From assembly GCA_032629725.1 (NCBI GenBank), contig JAFEVB010000001.1, positions 806,001 to 870,000 of the forward strand: 64,000 bases of DNA, in the 5' to 3' direction. The first letter of the stretch is position 1. Every line of letters starts with the position of its first letter. Source of the stretch: Gremmenia infestans (Eukaryota; Ascomycota; Leotiomycetes; Helotiales; Hamatocanthoscyphaceae). The notes beneath the pieces were generated by a model. It searched no databases and had not been told where the DNA came from. It saw only the letters and a list, made by a program, of their open reading frames with translations. Positions 55,604 through 64,000 of the stretch are shown piece by piece. A program made the translations under genes and the position numbers.

Positions 55604-57979
55604 CTATGAAACATAGGTTTCGGAGGTTTGAATGCAGATGGCAAGATCAGAATCTTCAAGTAAAGTCACTACTTCTCTCTGAAAGTCAACCCTCCACCTA
55701 CCATGTCCATAGTCAGCGATGCGCAAGTAAGAAGGGTATGGGGATTGGGGAAACGTCTCGAGACTTCTGAGGCGTTGAAAAGATGGAGATCAAAATAAGC
55801 CGAACTTGCTCAGAAAAGGGAACTGCAATACTCTCAAAAAGAGACGTACCCCAAGAGATCTCGCTGTTTGCGCCTCCGTTTGTAACTTTGCCTTCGGTGA
55901 CACCGGTCTCGAAAGCACAGCTTCCCATATCCAGCTTTGTGGCAGGCCCAGTTGGAGAAATATCAAACTGCAAAGAACGACGAGTTAGCTTTGCTTCTAC
56001 TGGGAGGTTTTGGGAGTGTGCAAAAATAATTGAGGGGCCGTGAGACATTTGTCCTCAAGGCTCCTGAAGCATGCTGGGTTAGAAACAAGATAGGGTCCGG
56101 AGAACGTACGTCAAAGATGTCAATAGGAAACCCAAGAGTTGTGCATGCACTACAAAGGATTAATTCTAGTTCTGTTTATTGGGAGGGGAAATTCGAACTT
56201 CGGAATGTCAACTATCCCAGCAATATGTCCTTGAACTGGAGCACATGATAGAAGAAGATAGACTTGATAGTCAGAGTACCCAAATCGGCGTAGATATTCG
56301 ATACAACGAAGAATCGTCTGTCTGTAAGCAACCGTGACATCCATATAGTGTTGTTTACCATGCTGGTCGACGGAAAAGCCTTCAAACGTCAAGTAGCGCC
56401 CAGGTCCGTAATGTGGCTCGACCGGCCCGGGAAGATAGAGTGGGGACTTCATTCCCAGATCTGCAATGCCATTCTTCATGACCTTGAAGTTTATAGTAAT
56501 CTAAGACGCCGATGAGTTGGGTCCAGAGAGAGAATGGGATGGAGGATGAGTTGCACATACCACCCCTGCCATCTCAATAGCCCCACAGAAGGAAATTTCT
56601 CCATCTCCTTGACTGAAATGAAGGTCACCGACACTGAATTTGGCGCCCGAAACGTGGACCGGGAGATAGATTTTGCTACCTCTACTCAAATTCTTGATGT
56701 CACAGTTGCCGCCGTGCTCGGGCCGGCCTTTCGTCGAAGAGTTAGTAACTGTGCCCTAGTTCATAATAATGTGTACAGGCACAAACCGGGAATAGTCCTC
56801 GCACCCTCGCGGCCAACTTTTTCCTTTACCTCCTCAGAGGCACTTCCCGCATGGACATTTTGAGGATTAGGAGGCTGTATGAAAACCTCGGGGTCAGTAT
56901 TGTCTTATATAGTGGATTTTGGAAACTAGAACAGTATTCCAATGGAGTTGGGACAATGATTCAGGAGTAGTGGATGCTTAAATGGTGTCTGAAAAATGAC
57001 CAAATTCCGAAAAATCTAGAGTGGGAAATATCTGACGTACCTGCGCGACAATCCTATCTAATTTATTTGCTGCAATCAGATCGCCTTCACGCTTGTTCCA
57101 TGTGGCAAGAACCTAATATTTTAGCAGTGCTCTTGCAGAGTGGGCGTGGAGGCTGACTTCTGCTGATGGAGCACAGCCTAAAATTCCTGGATGGATTATA
57201 CCGGGAAATTTGACATGTGGAATATGCCTCGAGGTGCAATAAATCCCTTCAAAGTCCCAGATTGCTTTGGCCGCAGTGGGGTAAATTTCGTCCAAAAAGC
57301 CACCTCCATTGTTCTTGTCGAAAACTCCTGGCATCTTCATCAATTTGGAAGCATGTGGCATCATTCAAGGGCGACAAACCGGTACTAAAACGATCAGCAC
57401 AAGAATCAGATCAAAAGGAAAATAACTCACAATCCCCATGGGGCGGACTCCATCGGCTGTACATCCATAATCTCCACAAGCAAAACATCACCAGGCTCTG
57501 CCGTTTCAATCTCGAAAGGGCCACTTAGATAATGGATGCGGGTGAGGTCGACATTTTTTACATCATCCGCACTGTCATTGTTTCCTTGGTAGCTGTGAGA
57601 TTGTGACGCGATTTAAACGCGAGCCTTGGAATTACCTATTTGCCCACCCGTCCAGTCGATCTATGATGTGTAAGTTGTGAACCTTAACGTTTGTACACGA
57701 GCAACTTACGCATTCAATCTTTACGGTTTCGTTGTTCTTGATTGTTCCCGCGAATGGGATATCGGGATGCCTGGGCGACGGGGGAACCAGTAAGTTCTTG
57801 TTCAAATATTGTGTGTTTTGAGATCAGGGAAAGGAGTGAGGGTCCTGTCCATATGGATCTCAGGAAGATATAAAGGAGGGAACTGGCTATTCTTACCATC
57901 GGTTATGAATTTTAGATTGCTCTTCGGCCGGGGTATCGAGGGAGACCTCACAAACTTTACGGATCTCTGTCAAGCCCAT
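55604..57979 (-). CDS. Formamidase/acetamidase (FmdA/AmdA family)
   Basis: A multi-exon gene for a cytosolic amidase that splits formamide to formate and ammonia, part of nitrogen scavenging. Exon 1 begins MGLTEIRKVCEVSLD at 57,979. Then follow HPDIPFAGTIKNNETVKIEC (57,710-57,770), IDWTGGQIGNNDSADD (57,636-57,660 and 57,431-57,584), GIYCTSRHIP and FPGIIHPGILGCAPSAE, TWNKREGDL, RPEHGGNCDIKNLSRGSKIYLPVHV, GAKFSVGDLHFSQGDGEISFCGAIEMAG, VEPHYGPGRYLTFEGFSVD, RFGYSDYQVYLLLSCAPVQGHI and KLDMGSCAFETG. These are the landmarks of the family in the right order. Two points are unresolved: the canonical splice phase at the junction around 57,320-57,430, and the last exon, which I place so that YPSYLRIADYGHGRWRVDF is coded and the stop is at 55,604. 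A stop at 55,713 is the alternative. Confidence 0.82.
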
Positions 57980-58512
57980 GATTGCTGAGGAGACGGAGAG
58001 AATGGTCTGGGTAAAAGAATCTGCAGGATGAGTGCCAAATCTAGAAATGGGTGACAAGATTGAATAGTTAGTATTGTAAAACAGAAGACACGAGAGAAGT
58101 GAAGATCATACGTGTCTATTAGTATGTGATTATGATTGTCGTTGTAAGTGTATAGTAAGCATAGTATCGACGTAACGTAAGAGCAGAGGGGAGGGGGTGA
58201 TAAGGAGGTGCTGATAACGATCGCATCCGGTGCGGGGTTTGGTTTCTAGCTTGAGGACCAATGGCACTCGCTAATCATCGAGTGCATTTAGACAGATAGA
58301 TAGACACTTTACACTTTCAATTTCGGCCGTTTTTAACTCCAATTCCAATTCCAATCCCAAGTAATTGTTTTTAGTCAGTCGTACTAGTACTCCTACGTAT
58401 CAGCATCAGCCCTCGGCTCTCTGACGTCACCATCCATCGTTCCAAAGAAGAAACCATGCCATGCCATGCCATGACTACCTCGTACGAAACACAGCATGAT
58501 ACTGTACCTATC
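57980..58512 (-). promoter_or_regulatory. Formamidase promoter region
   Basis: Upstream of the formamidase start. It contains a CCAATTCCAATTCCAAT iteration near 58,340-58,357 and an ATGCC iteration near 58,456-58,472. The functional role is inferred from position only. Confidence 0.35.
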
Positions 58513-60364
58513 CTATCTAGATCTCATCTCCGTATAAGCCGGCGGGGCTCCAGATGGTAAACCCGACGAGCTTCCTTGAGTCTCGACTGTGCCATGGTCT
58601 TGTTCTTGGTGTGAGCGATTGTGCGTTGCGGTGTGGGTGTCGAGGTCTGAAAATTTAAGACTCAGAAACTCATGCTTATTCTTCCACTCTTGCTGACTGG
58701 CAGCAAATCCCTCACTGCTGGCTGGAGGTGGTGGAGGATCGGTGACTTCTGCAAGTTCTTGGGGTCAGATATGCTTCATCGAGGTCTCAGAATCAAGAAA
58801 GTGGTATCAGTGTCTCGAAACTTTCGATACGACAAAGAGAGACTCGAACTCTCGCACGTGTCTAAAGAAAGCAACGAATTGGTCCGAGGATGGTGCTTGC
58901 TTACTAGTAATCAAATAAGCAGTACTGGCTTCCGCAATCCCGTAAATCAACACTCCTAGGAGCGGGATTCGTAGGAAGAGATAAAATCCAACGCCGAAGC
59001 CAAAGAGCAGACCCTCTCGGTCATGAAACCAGTGCTTCTTTTGTTCCTTTGTAAACTTGATACGGGAGAAGTATGGTTCGAGGAGTTCTCTCATTAGACT
59101 TCTTGAAGCAAAATAGCTTTGCAAGAATATGACAAGATACCTGCGAGGTAAGAACAGCCCTGTTCCGAAGACTACTGCTGCAGGTCCAAGTCCTACGACT
59201 TTATTGAAAGTGTAAAAACTGGCCGCTGGCAACACTAAACGGCCTATATATGGAATATACGACAAAGCAAAGATCGTGAGGGAAATTCCTGCCTGAAAGT
59301 TGGAGAGCGTAAGTCTGTATTCTGTGACCCCCTCCAACCAGAGCTAAGGAGTATAACTTATGGCTGGGAATCCACTGAAATGCTTACCTTCTTGCCAAAT
59401 TTCACCAGAAACATGGTGATTGCCTCGGCTTTACTCACAGTATGCGTGCTACCGTCTCTAGTGGCATACATGCGGAGGTTGGGATAGTAGGCTTCTCGCA
59501 ATGTGGACGGGGCTTCTCCCTTGTGCTTTGCGTACTGAGATCCAAGAAGTCAGTGATCTCTCCGTGTACAATTCGAAGAACCGTGTGTCTTCTGAAGGAG
59601 GGTCAAGAACCCAACGCGCCACAGATCCCAGCAGAAAAGGGGAGGATTGCCAAGGTCTTTAGGGTGCTCACGTATGTCTTATCCACCCAAGCTAAGCTAG
59701 AAGAATATGAGTAACACACTCAGAAGCAGGAGTCCAGTACTTACGAATCCATGAACCTGGGACTGTTAGTATGCTAGTATTTCCAGAAATGTATGGTTAG
59801 AGAATTTACATATTGTCAAGCGTGGGAGTGACATATCTCATCATAGTCATAAGAAAGAATGGAACTTGGAGAACATAATTCTGGATGAAATCCAGGCCTT
59901 TGACGATATCGTTGTCCCAAGTGGCATGCTCAAAGTCTAGAATGAAGGACAGACACCAAAGCAGCACTTTTATGCCGATAATCTGGACAACACCGCACGT
60001 CAGCGCTGGCCCGGTCTGAAGGAAGACATGAAGATGATAATGATGACGAAGATGCTTACCGGGATCGCGATGAGAAGTCGAATTGCAATGCCAGCCGCAA
60101 CAGCTATAGCAGCTTGCTTGTAATGCTCCGAAGTGAAAAGTTTCGGGTTTTGGAGGGCCCTCAGAGCTGAGATATTGGTGTCAGTACCTATAGGTTGACG
60201 AGGCTGCCACACTGTGACTTTGACTGTAACTGTAAGTGTAACTGACCACCAACTATGGTGAGCTGCGCGCCCCTCAAAATCGCATCGGGATGGAAATTGG
60301 AAACTTCGAGTCTCTGTTTGAGCTGCTCCTGGCGCTCCTTGCTCAAGATTGGTCTTTGGGCCAT
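58513..60364 (-). CDS. RRT8/LDS-like multi-pass membrane protein
   Basis: Eight exons (60,250-60,364; 60,060-60,166; 59,810-59,982; 59,745-59,756; 59,672-59,696; 59,388-59,534; 58,905-59,292; 58,513-58,748) close in phase to give 400 residues. The protein has several hydrophobic segments: AAIAVAAGIAIRLLIAIPIIGIKVLL, the AGISLTIFALSYIPYIGRLVLPAASF region, and GFGVGFYLFLRIPLLGVLIYGIAEASTAYL. The QSYFASRSLMRELLEPYFSR block lies between the last two. These features match the fungal RRT8/LDS1/LDS2 family (EI24-like fold), linked in yeast to lipid droplets and the spore wall. The C-terminus is a hydrophilic Pro/Ser/His-rich tail beginning TDPPPPPA. One exon is only 12 nt. It is divergent from the Inp1 gene and shares its promoter region. 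Confidence 0.88.
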
Positions 60365-60782
60365 GCTTATATCTGATTATAGGGTTGTGTTTAATTTGTC
60401 TTGTTTTGATATGTTGAAGGCACAAGAAGGCACTGTACTGTACTGTACTGTACCACGTGCGGGTGGGGTCCTTGTCGCTTCCAGCCCTCTGGATTGCAGT
60501 ACAGTACACTACTGTACGCTCGTACTCTGTCTGTACCAGGCAATGATAGGATTGCATCTCCAAAAACCTCAATTATACCCGCCATACCCGCCATACCGTA
60601 CTCCTTTGCGAATCCTCCTTTCTTTACAGCTGTCGCGCAGATAGTCAGGACCACAGATAAAGGATTGATGTTGCCGCCCTCCTCTGCCATGTGCAGGACA
60701 CCCGCGGCAAGAGGCTGCAACAGATAGGTCTCCAGTCTCAGGTTTCAAGACACCTCCAGCAAACATTACACACACACAAATC
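60365..60782. promoter_or_regulatory. Divergent promoter of the RRT8-like and INP1 genes
   Basis: A 418-bp region between two divergent start codons. It contains four tandem TGTAC-type pentamers at about 60,434-60,456 and a second GTACAGTACACTACTGTAC cluster at about 60,498-60,518, both palindromic. They could be binding sites or a simple repeat; nothing in the sequence decides this. Confidence 0.45.
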
Positions 60783-62904
60783 ATGATCACTCGGTCTTTC
60801 AGTCAGCCTGTGGCCCGGACTGCTTCTACTCCAGATCCGCAAATCGAAGTCCTGTATAATCTGCCTTCCGTTCGCATTATCGCTTTCACTACACCAAACT
60901 CAATATATCGACCCGGCTCGAGCCATGGGAGTCCAGCTGTGGAAGAAGATGCAGCAGGAACACTTCCTTGGGTGTCACGGTATGAGAGAACGATAGCTAT
61001 AGGTAGGCTGCGATGATTTCACAATAATTTCTGGAAGCTCGCTGGCGGCGGACCTTTGCTATGGTTTCTATTGAACTTCACCACTACCCACATGTCAACC
61101 CGTGGCAGATTCCTCCAAAGTTGATGAGCTGCAGGAGGAAGATCTCTAACTGAACAGACGCTGATGATTATTTGTACAGGTCCATTACGTATATATCGAG
61201 CACCAGAGTCTGTCGCCTTTCTCAATTGTGCAAACGCTCTACGACCAATCTTACCCAAATCACAATCATGTCAGTCCAATGCTATCAGCAGTACTATATT
61301 ATTCTAAAAGTCCAACAGGGTGTGTCGATGGAGACAGCAAATTCGTCCTTCAAATTCGACGTCCTAATTATTGGAGAATCGAAGTCCCCAACGAAAATGC
61401 CGAGGACAAGACAAGGATACAGGAACTGAAAGAGGTCCTGTCAAAAGTGTTGCTGTTCGAAAAGACGCCATGTCCTTTCCAGCGAGATTTTGTTATAGAG
61501 CTCCCGGAAGCACCAAAGACACCCATAAAAAAGCGCCCGTGGAAGCCGGTGGAGAGACAATCAACAGGAAGGTTGCCATCAGGCTCGCCGGGAGCATACC
61601 TACAAGAAGATGGCAACCGAAACTCGCCCATACTGGATCATTGTGCGGAGCGAGACAATGACGAGACCTTGGCTCCATTACCAGAAACTTCAGCTGCTTC
61701 CCCAGAGCCCCAAGTACAGCAAGTGACCAATGCTACTATGCCTTCTCACGCCACTGATGTGACCACGGACCTTTCTGAACCATCTTTGGCTGAACGTTTC
61801 CCGCTTGAAGATGAGATGAAGGTTGACCTAACAAGCACCGTAAAAATAGCCCCAGCCTCAGAGCTTGAAACCACAATTCCAATCTTGGAAAGTGACGCCT
61901 CGCTGGAGGAAGAGGAAAGTGACACTTTTAGTGATGCCACAGACGATACAAATATCACCCCAACAAGTCATTTTCAGCCAAAGTACCAACCTTTGATTTA
62001 TGAGCCGGACTCGGATAGCAGGCCAACTGCAATGCAGAATTGTAGTAGATCAATTACAGCTCCGCCATTACTCTCCTTAGTGACTAGCCCCCCATCGAAG
62101 CAACGCACAAAGTCACCCCTAGGACGGCCTGAAGTCACTAGATCGGATTCCGACTTCTCTTCCAGTGTTGATTCTTTCCACTCCGTTCAGTCTTGGCACT
62201 CTCCTCTCGACCCCCCTTCGCCGCAAAACTCGGATCCTTCATCTCCCCAAACCTATCCCTATCCACATAGCGAGATCATCCTACCAAAAAGAACTCGTGC
62301 ACGAGACATATCGGAGTTTACTGCAGCACCCGAAACACCAAAGACACCTGGTGTATGGAAATCCACAATATTATCTGAAACAGAGAGAAGCCTCTCACCC
62401 CCACCAAAAACACCTACACTAATTAACGACGCCACTGAGAAGTCCGACGATGAACGACCTGAAGCTATTACTCCACCAACGATTCGACCTAACTTCCGGC
62501 ATCGAGCCACGACTAGTAGCAACTCTCGTCGTCGACAATTGTCCCCCCTACCTGCCGCTGTCAACCTGTTTTCGCCCCCGCGAACGCGACGGTCACGACG
62601 TCTACAAACTACCAGACACCTACCCACAGCGATTTTACAGACAACCGCTAAGATCTTGTTAAGTCCGCCAAGCCATTTACTTCATCTAATGCTCAATATT
62701 GCATCCAAGATCGCCGCTGGAGAATGGAGAGGCTTCCTCTCAAACCAAGGCGAAAATGTATACTGGGATTTTGAGCAGGAATATGGTGCTGCTCCTTGTA
62801 ATGAGGATGATTTCGGAATCAGTATTACCCCCAAGCCTTCGAAAGAAAAAAGAAATGCTACGACAAGCAGTACTGATGTAGGCGGAAGTTGGGAAGTTGA
62901 CTAG
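60783..62904 (+). CDS. INP1: Inheritance of peroxisomes protein 1
   Basis: Exons 60,783-61,002, 61,180-61,269 and 61,319-62,904 close in phase to 631 residues. Inp1 tethers peroxisomes to the cell cortex so that a share is kept in the mother cell. The conserved N-terminal domain is visible as PDPQIEVLYNLPSVRIIAF, LPWVSRYERTIAIGPLRIYRAPESVAFLNC, NALRPILPKSQSWCVDGDSKFVLQIRRP and YWRIEVPN. The rest is low-complexity, acidic and Ser/Pro-rich, with repeated TPKTP motifs and a basic segment (RRRQLSPLPAAVNLFSPPRTRRSRRL), as usual for the family. The introns are 177 and 49 nt long, and their short size explains why the N-terminal domain is split across frames. The start ATG at 60,783 precedes the conserved block closely and is the first in frame. 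Confidence 0.9.
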
Positions 62905-63262
62905 TCGAGATGAGTTATATTGCATTGTAGTCGAGCGAGTTACATGTACTATATTTGTACAATGCCTGCATTTTTACGGTTGAGCAAGTGGCGTGGGATC
63001 AGTTACGGCGTTTTGTTTGGAAACTTAGGGTTTGGTAACGATGTACATCATTATGGCATTAATTTGGATGTTTATTCCATAGGTTGGCTATCATACTAGG
63101 TGTATGGTGATGTAGAGCTCAATCACTACTAACATGGGAATGATATAGTTGATGCAATTCATGCTTATGACTTCTATCATACTTCTGAATGTGTCACTGC
63201 TGACTTCATGGATGTGTAGGCTCCGTTTATATGCTTTGTTAATATATGCACTCCCAGTTGAC
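62905..63262. other. Convergent 3' region between INP1 and the CUE-domain gene
   Basis: No gene or repeat seen; AT-rich 3' flanking DNA with probable polyadenylation signals on both strands. Confidence 0.4.
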
Positions 63263-64000
63263 CTACCCAGGAAAGCCACCCCTAGCCATCTTCTTCGCTC
63301 TTTGATCTCTTCTGTTATGATTCGCTCTCGACCCCTTATTGGCTTCTTTCCTATGCCTTGCAACCTCGGTATCTTTCTCTCCCGTCGGCCCTGCTACATT
63401 CCCTGCCCCGCGCCCTCTGCCTCTTCCACCCCTCCCCCTGAAGCCACCTCTTCCACGATTTCCCCCATCAACATCAGAATCCTCCGTTCCAGACCCAGCC
63501 GGACTTGCTTTCCACGAGGTAGGCGCAAGCGAGTTCTGGCCACCGGTAAACGTGGAGAACTTTGCCTCGAGTCGCTTCATCTGCCTTGTATCCCTCGACA
63601 ACATGAGACCCCACCCCTCGATCGCCTCGTCAGTCATGCCTGTCTCCTGCTTCAGCTTCATCCTCCCATTGCCTCTCCTGGTAGCAGCATCCCTTCCAAA
63701 CACGTCGGGCGTAGCGATATACGCTTTGAATAGCGTTTCATCATTCCCATCTGTCACATCAGCGGTCGCTTCCTCGGGGTTGGTGGTATCAACAGTGCCA
63801 CCGACATCCTCAATATCCTGCAACAAATTAGTATCACGTCTCCTGTAAAGAAGAAGATAATAAACACGACCCAAGGACCCCAACACCGTGAAAAGGAAGG
63901 GGAGACAAAAAAAAGGGCTTGCTTACATAGGTATCGTCGCGCTCGTCATCGTCGGAATCGAAAGCTGCTAGTGCAGACAAGATAGCGGCTTTTGCTGGCG
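63263..64000 (-). CDS. CUE-domain, Rqt3/ASCC2-like protein (C-terminal part)
   Basis: Exons 63,263-63,817 and 63,927 to beyond the window end. The visible C-terminal part begins KAAILSALAAFDSDDDERDDTY, crosses an intron (GTAAGC donor, TTGCAG acceptor) and continues DIEDVGGTVD. Next come LFKAYIATPDVFGRDAATRR, the KQETGMTDEAIEGWGLMLSRD block, LEAKFSTFTGGQN, an RGG-rich stretch (RGRGGFRGRGGRGRGRG) and the end KEANKGSRANHNRRDQRAKKMARGGFPG. These are the hallmarks of the fungal Cue3/Rqt3 (human ASCC2-like) subunit of the ribosome-quality-control trigger complex, which recognises ubiquitinated stalled ribosomes. The CUE domain itself lies outside the window. The basic RGG tail suggests RNA or ribosome contact. 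Confidence 0.82.

Noticed and set aside
63339..63848. 169- and 194-codon plus-strand frames near the right end
   Set aside because: Antisense to the CUE/Rqt3-like gene; their proline-rich translations are the mirror of its RGG region.

Overview
The window looks like nuclear DNA of a filamentous ascomycete (Pezizomycotina, most likely a leotiomycete; the class-level guess is inference). Short GT-AG introns with TACTAAC/CTAAC-like branch sites, typical fungal housekeeping genes, and repeats full of C-to-T/G-to-A changes and TpA-rich sequence (the signature of repeat-induced point mutation, RIP) support this. Product names come from protein motifs I recognise; no database search was run.

Region 1 (1-20,065) is a nested transposon island. 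It holds several copies of one Tad/I-like LINE: a 5' ORF1 fragment at 2,150-3,470 (+), a near full-length copy at 3,471-9,520 (-), and an endonuclease fragment at 10,231-11,320 (+). It also holds an old AT-rich Ty3/Gypsy relic (11,321-13,512) and a younger complete chromovirus-type Gypsy element (13,608-20,060) with two 432-bp LTRs and an ATTTA target duplication. All protein domains are broken by stops.

Region 2 (20,066-38,000) is an accessory segment dominated by decay. An intact alpha/beta hydrolase is followed by a peptide transporter that lacks its C-terminus, a 408-bp TA-flanked MITE, and an acetyltransferase gene cut by an 849-bp inverted-repeat transposon. Next come a two-module NRPS with nonsense codons, frameshifts and internal deletions, a gene-poor stretch, and the N-terminal piece of a tannase/feruloyl esterase. 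This could be the remains of a secondary-metabolite locus.

Region 3 (38,089-64,000) is mostly conserved genome: eIF3 subunit k, a PDCD2/Tsr4-type ribosome-biogenesis factor, a Bck1-type MAPKKK of the cell-wall-integrity pathway, pyruvate decarboxylase (with an 11-nt exon), a cytochrome P450, a formamidase, an RRT8/LDS-like membrane protein (with a 12-nt exon), the peroxisome-inheritance factor Inp1, and the C-terminal part of a CUE/Rqt3-like protein cut by the window end. Exon structures were worked out by hand. For eIF3k, Tsr4, Bck1, PDC, the RRT8-like gene and Inp1 the splice phases close exactly; for the P450, formamidase and transporter some junctions remain uncertain.

I found no CRISPR array, no tRNA or rRNA gene, and no convincing novel multi-gene system. 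The most interesting signals are the transposon-split acetyltransferase, the pattern of RIP across the two Gypsy LTRs, the extra antisense ORF inside that element, and the inverted LINE tails.
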